32,872 bases of DNA, from the NCBI GenBank assembly GCA_019637095.1, contig JAHBWG010000095.1, positions 1 to 32,872 on the forward strand, in the 5' to 3' direction. The notes under the pieces are model-generated. The model was not told the origin of the DNA. It did not search any database and saw nothing but the letters and a program-made list of their open reading frames with translations. Origin of the DNA: Sandaracinaceae bacterium. GTDB taxonomy: Bacteria > Myxococcota_A > Polyangia > Polyangiales > Sandaracinaceae. Positions 14,150-25,093 of this stretch are shown here, in pieces. Each line of letters begins with the position of its first letter. The first letter of the stretch is position 1. The translations under genes were made by a program, and so were the position numbers.

Positions 14150-15250
14150 ATGAACGCCGGCACGCTCCCGCTCGCGCCCGATTGGGGCTGGCAGCTCCGC
14201 CGCGCGATCACGGACCTCGAGGGTCTGGAGCGCGCGTTCCGGCTGACGGACGCGGAGCGCGAGGGCGCCCGGCGCGCGCTCGCCCAGGGGCTGCCGATCT
14301 CGATCACGCCGTACTACGCGGCGCTCGCCGACCCCGAGGACGAGCGCTGCCCGATCCGGCGCCAGTGCGTGCCGCGCGCGGAGGAGGCGCGCGAGGCCCC
14401 CGGCGATCTGCGCGATCCGCTCGGAGAAGAGGCGCACGAGGTCGCGCCGGAGCTCGTGCGTCGCTACCCCGATCGCGCGCTCCTGCTCGTCAGCGATCGT
14501 TGCTCGGTGTACTGCCGCTTCTGCACGCGCTCGCGGATGGTCGGGCAGGGGGGAGGGGCGCGGTCGCTCGAGCAGCTCGAGCCGGCGTTTCGTTACCTCG
14601 CCGCGCACCCGGAGGTGCGCGAGGTCATCGTCAGCGGCGGCGATCCGCTCGTGGCCACCGCCTCGCGCATCCGCGCCATCCTCGAGCGCCTGCGCGCGCT
14701 CGGCACGCTCGACACGGTGCGCGTCGCGACGCGCGTGCCCGTGACCCTGCCGATGCGCGTCGACGACGAGCTCTGCCGCGCGCTGCGCGAGGGGTTCGGG
14801 GCGACCTGGGTGATGACGCACTTCAACCACCCGAGGGAGCTCACGGAAGAGGCCACGCGGGCGCTCGCCCGCCTCGTCGATCACGGGCTGCCGGTCATGA
14901 ACCAGACCGTCCTGTTGCGCGGCGTCAACGACGACGCCGAGACGCTCGAGCAGCTCTTCCGCGGGCTGGTCGCGCGGCGCGTGCGGCCCTACTACCTCTT
15001 GCAGGCGGACCCCGTGATCGGCACCTCCCACCTCCGGACGCCGCTCTCGACCGGCGTGGCGATCTTCGAGCGGCTGCAAGGCCGGCTGAGTGGCATCGCG
15101 CTGCCGAAGCTGATCGTCGACACGCCAGGCGGGCGCGGCAAGGTCCCCCACGGCCCGGACTGGGTGGCGCGCCGCGGCGAGGGCGTCACGACCTTCCGGA
15201 CCTTCCGCGGGGAGCTGGCCGACTACGTCGATCCCCCGGAAGAGCCTTGA
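14150..15250 (+). CDS. kamA: KamA-family radical SAM/PLP L-lysine 2,3-aminomutase
   Basis: 366 residues. These enzymes interconvert alpha- and beta-amino acids using a [4Fe-4S] cluster, S-adenosylmethionine and pyridoxal phosphate. The radical SAM motif is C118-SVY-C122-RF-C125. The segment RPYYLLQADPVIGTSHLRTPL (280-300) and IVDTPGGRGKVP (322-333) supply the expected PLP lysine (K331) and both aspartates known to hold the lysine side-chain amine (D287, D324), which favours lysine as substrate. It is shorter than clostridial lysine aminomutase, and the EpmB enzymes that modify elongation factor P are homologous, so beta-lysine supply for EF-P modification is an alternative. No efp or epmA is in the window. 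It is monocistronic and ends just before the sdh promoter. Confidence 0.85.
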   Translation: MNAGTLPLAPDWGWQLRRAITDLEGLERAFRLTDAEREGARRALAQGLPISITPYYAALADPEDERCPIRRQCVPRAEEAREAPGDLRDPLGEEAHEVAPELVRRYPDRALLLVSDRCSVYCRFCTRSRMVGQGGGARSLEQLEPAFRYLAAHPEVREVIVSGGDPLVATASRIRAILERLRALGTLDTVRVATRVPVTLPMRVDDELCRALREGFGATWVMTHFNHPRELTEEATRALARLVDHGLPVMNQTVLLRGVNDDAETLEQLFRGLVARRVRPYYLLQADPVIGTSHLRTPLSTGVAIFERLQGRLSGIALPKLIVDTPGGRGKVPHGPDWVARRGEGVTTFRTFRGELADYVDPPEEP

Positions 15251-15274
15251 ATTGACCCCACGCAGAGGTATAGC
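15247..15274 (+). promoter_or_regulatory. Putative promoter of sdhCAB
   Basis: TTGAAT (15247-15252), 16-nt spacer, TATAGC (15269-15274), then 9 nt to the sdhC ATG. The -35 box overlaps the stop codon of the upstream gene. A nearby TTGACC (15252-15257) is only 11 nt from TATAGC and is unlikely to be the -35. Confidence 0.5.
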
Positions 15275-15283
15275 ACCGCCGCC

Positions 15284-16030
15284 ATGCAGGCTGTTCTGAC
15301 GCTCACCCGCTCCACCGTCGGCCAGAAGGTCGTCGTCGCGGTGACCGGCGTGATCCTGTTCGGGTTCGTCATCGGTCACCTCGCGGGCAACCTCCTCCTC
15401 TTCGTGGGGCCCGAGGCGTTCAACGCCTACGCCGCCGGCATCAAGGGCAACCCGCCCTTGCTCTGGGGGACGCGGGTGACGCTGCTCGTGAGCGTCGTGC
15501 TGCACGTCACGTTCACGATGCAGCTCGCTCGCCGCAACGCGACGGCGCGGGCGCGCGGCTACCAGAAGCCACGCAAGGACCAGATCACGACGTACGCCGC
15601 GCGCACGATGATCCTCAGCGGGCCGCTCCTGTTCGCGTACATCCTGTTCCACATCGCGCACTTCACCGCGCCGGGGCTCGACCTCGGCGGCACGTTCCAC
15701 CCCGAGAACGTCTACGCCAACGTGGTGAACGGCTTCCGCACGTGGTGGGTGAGCGCGATCTACATCTTCGCCAACTTCCTGCTCGGGCTCCACCTCTTCC
15801 ACGGCGGGTGGAGCGCCGCGCAGAGCATCGGCGCGCAGAGCCCGAAGTACGACGCGCTCAAGAAGCAGGTCGCGGTCGGCCTCGCGGTGTTCGTGTCGGC
15901 CGGCAACATCTTCATCCCGATCGCCGTCTTGACGCAGCTCATCGGCAGCGCCGACCAGCTCGCGCGCGCGCAGGCCGCGTTCGAGACCGAGGCCGTGACC
16001 GAAGCGGCGACCGGGGCCGAGGAGGAGTGA
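15284..16030 (+). CDS. sdhC: Succinate dehydrogenase cytochrome b subunit (SdhC, b558 type)
   Basis: 248 residues. This is the single large membrane anchor that carries haem b and the quinone site, as in Bacillus and epsilonproteobacterial enzymes; no separate SdhD is present or needed. Five hydrophobic segments are visible, starting with [25 protein letters not shown]. The haem-ligand histidines are likely within GHLAGN, VVLHVTF, LFHIAHF and GLHLFHGGW. The family hallmark GHLAGNL near the first helix is clear. An Ala/Glu-rich tail follows the last helix. The sdhA ATG comes 2 nt after the stop. The ATG follows a TATAGC hexamer by 9 nt. Confidence 0.95.
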   Translation: MQAVLTLTRSTVGQKVVVAVTGVILFGFVIGHLAGNLLLFVGPEAFNAYAAGIKGNPPLLWGTRVTLLVSVVLHVTFTMQLARRNATARARGYQKPRKDQITTYAARTMILSGPLLFAYILFHIAHFTAPGLDLGGTFHPENVYANVVNGFRTWWVSAIYIFANFLLGLHLFHGGWSAAQSIGAQSPKYDALKKQVAVGLAVFVSAGNIFIPIAVLTQLIGSADQLARAQAAFETEAVTEAATGAEEE

Positions 16031-16032
16031 CG

Positions 16033-17966
<1,934 letters not shown>

Positions 17967-17967
<1 letters not shown>

Positions 17968-18749
17968 TGAGCGACGACACGATCGACCTGCGCCTCCACG
18001 TCTGGCGCCAGCGCGGCCCGGGCGACGAAGGTCGCTTCGCCGACTACTCCAAGTACGCCAAGAGGATCAGCACGCACGCGTCCTTCCTCGAGATGCTCGA
18101 CGTGGTGAACGAGCGCCTCGCGGCGGACGGGGAGCGCCCCATCGCGTTCGATCACGACTGCCGCGAGGGCATCTGCGGGATGTGCGGCGCCGTGATCAAC
18201 GGCGTCCCGCACGGCCACCGGACGCTCACCACGACGTGCCAGCTCCACATGCGCGAGTTCCAGAACGGCGCCGAGGTGTTCGTGGAGCCCTTCCGCGCGA
18301 CGGCGTTCCCGGTGATCGAGGATCTGATGGTCGACCGCTCGTCGTTCGACACGATCGTGCAGGCGGGCGGCTACGTCAGCGTGCGGACCGGCGCGGCGCC
18401 GGACGCGAACGAGATCCCGGTCCCGAAGCAGATCGCGGATCGCGCGATGGACGCGGCGGCGTGCATCGGCTGCGGCGCGTGTGTCGCCGCGTGCCCCAAC
18501 GCCTCGGCGAGCTTGTTCCTGAGCGCCAAGCTCGCGCACCTGAACCTCCTACCGCAGGGGCAACCCGAGCGCTACCGCCGCACGCGGGCCATGCTCGCGG
18601 CGCACGACGACGCGGGCTTCGGTGGCTGCACGAACCACCGCGAGTGCGAGGCGGCGTGCCCCAAGGGCATCAGCACCGACTTCATCGCCCGGATGAACCG
18701 CGACGTGATCGTCGCCTCGCTGACCGACAAGGACGGCAACCTGATCTGA
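17967..18749 (+). CDS. sdhB: Succinate dehydrogenase iron-sulfur subunit
   Basis: 260 residues. It passes electrons from FAD to quinone through three clusters. The [2Fe-2S] ligands are C65, C70, C73 and C91 (CREGICGMC, then TTC). The [4Fe-4S] ligands are C166, C169 and C172 (CIGCGAC) plus C231. The [3Fe-4S] ligands are C176, C221 and C227 (ACPN, and CTNHREC). All are intact. The start overlaps the sdhA stop by one base. It is the last gene of sdhCAB and is followed within 10 nt by a strong hairpin. Confidence 0.98.
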
Positions 18750-18756
18750 CTCTTCG

Positions 18757-18892
18757 GGGGGGCTGTTCCAGCCCCCCATCACCCGAGGCGAGCGCGGCGG
18801 AGCCGCGTTCGACCCCATCGCGGGGCGATGGGGCCCTCTCGGCCGACGGCCATCGCTGCGCGATGGCCTGGCCTCGAATGGCGCCGTCGGCC
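18757..18892 (+). terminator. Array of tandem hairpins after sdhB
   Basis: Four hairpins with 3-nt loops follow in series: 18757-18777 (9-bp stem GGGGGGCTG/CAGCCCCCC), 18793-18807 (6 bp), 18813-18833 (9 bp, CCCCATCGC/GCGATGGGG) and 18848-18868 (9 bp, GGCCATCGC/GCGATGGCC). A further 10-bp pairing joins 18841-18850 with 18883-18892 and competes with the last one. No T run follows, so this is not a classical intrinsic terminator. It may block 3' exonucleases or assist Rho-dependent ending. The 225-nt gap contains no gene that I can support. Confidence 0.55.
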
Positions 18893-18963
18893 GCGTGCGC
18901 TCCCGACCAATCGACAGACGTCGAGTGGGCCGGAGGCGAGGAAGGTGCGCGCGCGGGGGCTCG

Positions 18964-18969
18964 TACGAA
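18964..18969 (+). promoter_or_regulatory. Putative -10 element of the Cys-rich lipoprotein gene
   Basis: TACGAA, 5 nt before the ATG at 18975. It is a weak hexamer lacking the final T, but has the spacing typical of this window. Confidence 0.3.
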
Positions 18970-18974
18970 CCGGC

Positions 18975-19877
18975 ATGCATCGCGTGTGTCGGATCTCGAT
19001 CGCGCTCCTACTCGTCGCCGGCTGCGCGGACACGCGCGGCCGTAACGTCGACGGGGGCACGTCCACGCCGCCGCCGGGGACCGACGGGAGCACGCCGCCG
19101 CCGCCGCCTCCGGGCGCGCTCACGCTCGCCGTCGAGGGCGCGGCCTTCCAGGGCTCGAACCTGATCGCGCGGGTGCGCGTCGGCAACGGCGCGGGCGCGG
19201 AGTCGGTCTCCCTCGCGCCCTCGAACTTCGCGCTCGCGCTCGCGGGCGGCGCGGAGCTCACCGCGTCGAGCTCGGCGGGCGGGTTCCTCCCGAGCCCGTG
19301 CCGCGCGGAGCTGAGCGTCGGTCCCTCGGGCACGGTCGCCTGCGAGCTCGTCTTCGCCGGCGTGGCCGGCGCGCCCGAGCAGATCCACTACCGGCCGGGC
19401 GAGCGCGCCGCGAGCGCGCCGGTCGCGCGGTGCTCCGCCGCGGCGCCCGCGGGGCTGTGCGACGCGGGCCGCGTGTGCGAGGGCGGTGTCTGCGTCGAGC
19501 CGTGCGGTCCGTCCGCGCCGCGCGGCGTCTGCCCCACCCCGGGCGAGCTCTGCGTCGAGGGCTACTGCGAGCTGCGCTGCTCGCCGTCGAGCCCCTACGG
19601 GCCCTGCGAGGTGGGCGTCTGCCGCAGCGGCGCGTGCGACGCGTCGTGTCGCACCATCGCGTTCGGCGACGAGTGCTTCTCGTGCCTCTCGCCCCTGATC
19701 GGCGGCGAGGATCCCACCTGCGCGGTCGAGGAGCGCTGCCAGGACTGCGCGTACTGCACGCTCGAGCGGTCGGACTGCGAGTGCCTCGACGAGGAGGGCT
19801 ACTGCACCGGCTGCGAGGCGACGCTCCGCGCGTCGCTCGACTGCATCCTCGCGCGCTGTCCGTCCTGCGTCCGGTGA
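18975..19877 (+). CDS. Cys-rich lipoprotein, function unknown
   Basis: 300 residues. Signal peptide with lipobox VAGC (Cys17), then a disordered Gly/Thr/Pro linker (PPPGTDGSTPPPPPPG) that would span from membrane to domain. Residues about 45-145 look like a beta-sandwich (LTLAVEGAAFQGSNLIARVRV onward). The C-terminal half is cysteine-rich with an EGF-like or granulin-like rhythm (CDAGRVCEGGVCVEPCG, CVEGYCELRC, CECLDEEGYCTGC), implying many disulfides and export. An in-frame upstream GTG/ATG region exists, but the lipoprotein signal fixes the start at 18975. It probably stands alone: a methyltransferase gene converges from the other side. Confidence 0.87.
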   Translation: MHRVCRISIALLLVAGCADTRGRNVDGGTSTPPPGTDGSTPPPPPPGALTLAVEGAAFQGSNLIARVRVGNGAGAESVSLAPSNFALALAGGAELTASSSAGGFLPSPCRAELSVGPSGTVACELVFAGVAGAPEQIHYRPGERAASAPVARCSAAAPAGLCDAGRVCEGGVCVEPCGPSAPRGVCPTPGELCVEGYCELRCSPSSPYGPCEVGVCRSGACDASCRTIAFGDECFSCLSPLIGGEDPTCAVEERCQDCAYCTLERSDCECLDEEGYCTGCEATLRASLDCILARCPSCVR

Positions 19878-20034
19878 AGGTCTGTCGATGAATCGAATCG
19901 GACCGAGCACCGGGGTCGAGGTCGGTCCAGCCGCGAGGCGACGCGAGGAATCGTGCGAAGAGCGCGGCGAGCCGCGGCAACGCCGCGGATGGGCCCGCAT
20001 CGGCCGCGGCGACGGGAGATTGATCGACAGGCCT
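19878..20034. repeat. Intergenic segment bounded by 17-bp inverted repeats
   Basis: AGGTCTGTCGATGAATC at 19878-19894 matches the reverse complement of 20018-20034 at 15 of 17 positions. The repeats bound a 157-bp segment that fills most of the gap between two convergent genes. No ORF is supported within. It could be a small non-autonomous inverted-repeat element or a long-range terminator structure. No target-site duplication was identified. Confidence 0.45.
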
Positions 20035-20049
20035 CGAGTCTTCGGAGCA

Positions 20050-20649
20050 TCAAGTCGGCTTGTCGCCCGAGGCGAGCCACAGCTCGCCGCCGTACTTCGC
20101 GTTGGGCGGCAGCGCGACGCGCTCGTAGCCTCTCGCGACGCGCTCGAGCGGCTCCCACGCGCGCCGCGTGATGTCCGCCCGCGCGACGAGGTTCACCATC
20201 TTGCCCTGGAAGCCGGGCCGCGCCGCGTACACGTCGACCACCACCGCGCGGCCGCCCGGCGTGAGGCCGTCCCACAGGCGCGCGAACGCCTCCTCGTAGC
20301 GGGGGAACGCGGTCAGCCCGAGGAACACGTGGAGCCGGTCGTAGCCGCCGACCTCGAGCGCGTGTACGTCGCTCTGGACGAGCTCGACGCGTGATTCCCA
20401 GCCCTGGGCGCGCACGCGCCGCGCCGCCTGGGCCAGCATCCCCCGGCTGAGGTCGGCGCCGACGACCGTCGCGCCCTCGCTCGCTCGCGCGAGGATCGGC
20501 CCCAGGCTCTGCCCCGTGCCGACGGGCAGATCGAGCACGCGCGTCGCGCCCGCGAGCTCGAGCGCGTCGGCCGCCCTGGCGCGCGCGTCGGCGTAGAGCG
20601 CCTCGAGCGAGCCATCGTACATCGGAGCGAACCAGTCGTACCAACCCAT
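20050..20649 (-). CDS. Class I SAM-dependent methyltransferase
   Basis: 199 residues, a single Rossmann-type methyltransferase domain. Motif I is RVLDLPVGTGQSLGPIL (about 37-53), with the usual acidic residue and glycines; the second strand ends in VVGADLSRGMLAQAARRV (62-79), and VQSDVHALEV is motif III-like. The opening MGWYDWFAPMYDGS resembles UbiE/MenG-like and other lipid or small-molecule methyltransferases, which begin with a Tyr-Asp motif. The substrate cannot be told. The ATG follows a TACGGT hexamer by 6 nt, and the divergent lipoprotein starts 88 bp away. Confidence 0.88.
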   Translation of the reverse strand: MGWYDWFAPMYDGSLEALYADARARAADALELAGATRVLDLPVGTGQSLGPILARASEGATVVGADLSRGMLAQAARRVRAQGWESRVELVQSDVHALEVGGYDRLHVFLGLTAFPRYEEAFARLWDGLTPGGRAVVVDVYAARPGFQGKMVNLVARADITRRAWEPLERVARGYERVALPPNAKYGGELWLASGDKPT

Positions 20650-20655
20650 GGCGCC

Positions 20656-20661
20656 ACCGTA
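20656..20661 (-). promoter_or_regulatory. Putative -10 element of the methyltransferase gene
   Basis: TACGGT on the minus strand, 6 nt before the ATG. Expected to give an essentially leaderless mRNA. No clear -35. Confidence 0.4.
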
Positions 20662-20737
20662 GGTCAGCGGGTCGGGCCCGGCGAGCGCGATCGCGGGTCG
20701 GCTCGCGCGGCGGTGCCGCGGGTGGTAGTGGGTCGGC

Positions 20738-21292
20738 ATGATGAGATGGCGTCACGTCCTGGCGATCTCGATTGGCGTGCTGCTCTGGGGCTGCGATGGC
20801 GGCTCGGGCGTCGACGCGGGCGCGACGGACGCAGGTGGTGGCAGTGACGCCGCCGCCGCGGTGGATGCCGGGCGCGACGCGGGCGGCGCGGACGCGGGCG
20901 GCGAGGTCGACGCGGGCGGCGTCGCGGACGCGGGCGTCGCGGACGCGGGCGGCGGGGCGGACGCGGGCGGCGGGGCGGACGCGGGGAGCGACGCCGGCGG
21001 GCTCGACGCCGGCCCGTTCGAGTGCGGCGCGGTGGGCACGCTCTGCGAGCCCACCGACGCGCCGTGCCCCCCCTCGCTGGACTGTGTCGCGCTCGACTCG
21101 CTGGGGGAGGGTGTTTGCGTGCGCAGCCGCGCGATCTGCGGCGGATTCGCGGGCGCCGAGTGCCCGTCCGCGGCGCCGGTGTGCCTCGTCTACTCGAGCG
21201 CGAGCGGCTGGCCGTGCGCGACCGAGGCCGAGCGCGACTGCATCTGCGCGACGAGCGCCGGGCGCGCGCGCTTCGAGGTCTGCACGCCCTGA
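20738..21292 (+). CDS. Lipoprotein with Asp-Ala-Gly repeat linker and small Cys-rich domain
   Basis: 184 residues; an ATG three bases downstream is equally possible. Signal peptide with lipobox LWGC (Cys19). Residues about 22-95 are a low-complexity linker of VDAG, DAGG and VADAG units. The C-terminal 90 residues hold about ten cysteines (CGAVGTLCEPTDAPCPPSLDC, then CVRSRAICGGF, CPSAAPVC and others) and should form a small disulfide-rich globule outside the cell membrane. This architecture recurs in myxobacterial surface lipoproteins of unknown role. A weak TAGTGG lies 6 nt upstream. Confidence 0.85.
   Translation: MMRWRHVLAISIGVLLWGCDGGSGVDAGATDAGGGSDAAAAVDAGRDAGGADAGGEVDAGGVADAGVADAGGGADAGGGADAGSDAGGLDAGPFECGAVGTLCEPTDAPCPPSLDCVALDSLGEGVCVRSRAICGGFAGAECPSAAPVCLVYSSASGWPCATEAERDCICATSAGRARFEVCTP
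20939..20980 (+). repeat. 18-bp tandem repeat in the DAGG linker
   Basis: GCGGACGCGGGCGGCGGG occurs twice in perfect tandem (20939-20974), followed by the start of a third copy. It encodes ADAGGG units. The wider linker (about 20815-21010) is a degenerate array of the same GACGCGGGC core. Confidence 0.8.
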
Positions 21293-21299
21293 GCGGGCG

Positions 21300-21923
21300 T
21301 CACGGCGGCGGCGCGGCGGGCTTGGTGCGCAGGGCACGCCAGACGACGACGCCGACGACGACGAGGGTGACCGCGACCGCGACGTAGGTGTACGTCGAGA
21401 CCCAGCGCTCGAGCGTCTCGAAGTTCGAGCCGGCGATCCAGCCGAGCAAGAGCAGCAGCCCGTTCCAGATCATCGCGCTGAGCGTCCCGAACACGGCGAC
21501 CTTCCACGCGGGCAGGCCCGCGATCCCCGCCGCGAGGAAGAAGAAGGCGCGCAGCGCGGGGACGAAGCGGTTCAGGACGAGGTAGAGCGCGCCGTGCCGC
21601 TCGAAGCGCTCGAGCGTCGCGTCGATCGCCGCGCGCGCCTGCTGCGTGCGCAGGAAGCGCGGGGTGCGCTCCGCGCGGTGCACGCCGATCCAACGCCCGA
21701 TCCCGTAGACGCTCATGCCGCCGCACAGCGCGCCGAGGTTGAGCGCGAGGTAGACCCAGAGCACCGAGTAGCCGGCCGTCGCGGCGAGCGCGATGCCGAA
21801 GAGCGCGATCGTGTCGCCGGGCAGCGGGGGCACGAGGTACTCGACGCCCGAGGCCCCGCCGATCAGGGCGTAGGCGAGCGGCCCCTCGGAGCGCTGGAGC
21901 CAGTCGGTGACCTCCTCCATCAT
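21300..21923 (-). CDS. DedA-family (SNARE-associated/VTT domain) membrane protein
   Basis: 207 residues. DedA proteins are inner-membrane proteins of the VTT superfamily, linked to undecaprenyl phosphate or phospholipid flipping. Family motifs are VEYLVPPLPGDTIALFGIAL near 27-46, with the re-entrant loop proline, and NRFVPALRAFFFLAAGIAGL near 117-136, with the conserved arginine. Length and helix count (about five) are normal. A short basic/Pro tail (RTKPAAPPP) ends the protein. Two start codons in tandem (ATGATG, MMEEV) are possible. GAAGG about 9 nt upstream could be a ribosome-binding site. Its start is only 5 bp from the divergent LD-carboxypeptidase start. It converges with the DAGG lipoprotein, whose stop is 7 bp away. 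Confidence 0.92.
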   Translation of the reverse strand: MMEEVTDWLQRSEGPLAYALIGGASGVEYLVPPLPGDTIALFGIALAATAGYSVLWVYLALNLGALCGGMSVYGIGRWIGVHRAERTPRFLRTQQARAAIDATLERFERHGALYLVLNRFVPALRAFFFLAAGIAGLPAWKVAVFGTLSAMIWNGLLLLLGWIAGSNFETLERWVSTYTYVAVAVTLVVVGVVVWRALRTKPAAPPP

Positions 21924-21928
21924 GCCGT

Positions 21929-22834
21929 GTGCCTTCGTTCTCGCCGGTCCCCGCGCTCGCGCCTGGTTCGCGCGTGCGTGTCATCGCGCCCGCCTCGCCG
22001 TTCCCGCGGGCCGACTTCGAGCGCGGCGTGGCCCGCCTGAGAGAGCGGTACACGGTCGAGCTCGATCCGTCCATCTTCGACGCCGACGGCTACCTCGCGG
22101 GCGGCGACGCGCGGCGGCTCGACGAGCTGCGCCGCGCGCTGACCGACGGCGGCGTCGACGCGGTGGTCGCGGCGCGCGGCGGCTACGGCGCCACCCGCCT
22201 GCTCGACGGGATCGCGCCCGAGGAGGTGCGCCCGCGCCTGCTCGTCGGCTTCAGCGACCTCACCGCGCTGCACGCGCTCTTCGCGCGCGCAGGGCTGCGC
22301 TCGCTCCACGCGACGATGGTCGCGGGGCTCGGGCGAGGCACGGACGCCGCGCTCGCCGGCTGGATCGCGGCCGCCGAGGGCGCGGTCCCGGCGCCGCTCG
22401 ACGGGCTCACGCCGATCGCGCCCGGCCGCGCCGAGGGCCCGCTCGCCGGCGGCAACCTCGCCGTGCTCGCGGCGCTCTGCGGCACGCCCTACGCGCCGCC
22501 GCTCGAGGGCGCGGTCTTCTTCCTCGAGGACGTCGGCGAGGCGCCCTACCGGATCGACCGCATGCTCACCACGCTGCGCCAGGCGGGCTGGCTTCGGCGG
22601 CTCGCCGGCGTCGCGGTGGGCCAGCTCACGCGCGCGACGCCCGGCCCCGATGGCCGGACGGTCGAGGAGGTGCTCCGAGATCGGCTCGGCGACCTCGGCG
22701 TGCCGGTCGTGCGCGGGGTCCCCGCCGGCCACGACGAGGACAACCGGCCGCTCCCGCTCGGGGCCCCGGTCGAGCTCGACGCCGACGCGGGAACGCTCAC
22801 GTTCCGCGAGGCCGCGGCGGTGGCGCACGGCTGA
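21929..22834 (+). CDS. LD-carboxypeptidase (S66 family, LdcA/MccF-like)
   Basis: 301 residues. S66 peptidases trim the terminal D-Ala from murein tetrapeptides during cytoplasmic peptidoglycan recycling; the MccF branch cleaves microcin C-type conjugates. The catalytic triad is visible: Ser109 in VGFSDLTALH, Glu200 in VFFLEDVGEAPYRIDR and His268 in PAGHDEDNRPLPLG. The N-terminal LAPGSRVRVIAPASPF is standard and leaves room for only about ten residues before it, which supports the GTG start at 21929. No signal peptide, so it is cytoplasmic. A neighbouring DedA protein, possibly acting on undecaprenyl phosphate, makes a cell-wall recycling context plausible, but that is inference. Confidence 0.93.
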   Translation: MPSFSPVPALAPGSRVRVIAPASPFPRADFERGVARLRERYTVELDPSIFDADGYLAGGDARRLDELRRALTDGGVDAVVAARGGYGATRLLDGIAPEEVRPRLLVGFSDLTALHALFARAGLRSLHATMVAGLGRGTDAALAGWIAAAEGAVPAPLDGLTPIAPGRAEGPLAGGNLAVLAALCGTPYAPPLEGAVFFLEDVGEAPYRIDRMLTTLRQAGWLRRLAGVAVGQLTRATPGPDGRTVEEVLRDRLGDLGVPVVRGVPAGHDEDNRPLPLGAPVELDADAGTLTFREAAAVAHG

Positions 22835-22843
22835 AAAAGCCGT
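22827..22843 (+). terminator. Perfect 6-bp hairpin over the LD-carboxypeptidase stop codon
   Basis: ACGGCT-GAAAA-AGCCGT. The stop codon TGA (22832-22834) lies at the top of the left arm. The last base is also the first T of the pckA -10 hexamer. There is no T run, so termination would be weak. Confidence 0.4.
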
Positions 22844-22848
22844 ACCAT
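22843..22848 (+). promoter_or_regulatory. Putative -10 element of the pckA unit
   Basis: TACCAT, 35 nt before the pckA ATG. Unlike the other first genes here, pckA would have a conventional leader of about 28 nt, including a GGAG ribosome-binding sequence about 10 nt before the start. Confidence 0.4.
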
Positions 22849-22883
22849 CTCCGTCCCCAGTTCCAGCCCGGAGCGACTGACGA

Positions 22884-24472
<1,589 letters not shown>

Positions 24473-24473
<1 letters not shown>

Positions 24474-25093
24474 TGCGCCCGCTCTGGCTCGCGGCCGGCC
24501 TCGCGCTCGCCGCGCTCCCCGGCTGCGGGCCCGGCATCCCGGCGCGCTACGTGATCGAGCGCGACGTGGACGGCTGGTCGTACCGCCGCTACCAGCAGGT
24601 GCTCGACGTCGAGGTCGCGATCGAGGGCAACGCCGCCGTCGGTCACACGGCGACGTACGTGCGCCGCGCGACCCGCACGGGCCGCACGGTCCCGTTCGTC
24701 AGCGTGTTCGTGACCGCCTACGAGCGGCCCGGCGGCCTCGCCGCCGAGGTGCGCCGGCAGGTCCGAGGGCTCGCGAGCTACGAGGCCGAGGTCCGCGACT
24801 ACGGCGGCGGCCGGCTCTGGTACCTCGACGCGGGCCCGGGCGATCGCTGGGTGCTCTGGGTGTCGGGGCAGCACGTCGTGAAGATCGGGGCCTCGGAGGA
24901 GCTCGACGCGGTCCCGGAGGAGCTCGTGAGCGCGTACATGGGCATCTACTCGAGCGACCTCGACGAGCACGGTCGGGCGCGCGAAGGCACGCCGAGCGCC
25001 GGCGCTGCGACGGAGCCGAGCGGCGCGACCGAGCGACCCGCCTCCGGCGAGGACGACACGCCTCAGTTCTTGCGGGACAACGCGGCGCGATGA
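24473..25093 (+). CDS. Lipoprotein of unknown function in the pckA-hisC unit
   Basis: 206 residues. Signal peptide with lipobox LPGC (Cys18). The globular part (about 25-165) shows an alpha/beta pattern with YVIERDVDGWSYRRYQQVLDVEV, AERPGG-like turns and SGQHVVKIGASEELDAVPEELV near the end, followed by a disordered Thr/Ser/Glu/Pro tail. I recognise no family. It starts within the pckA stop (TGATG) and its last codons overlap the hisC start (ATGA), so expression must follow pckA. An outer- or inner-membrane lipoprotein between two cytoplasmic metabolic enzymes is unexpected; the grouping may only reflect shared transcription. Confidence 0.85.
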
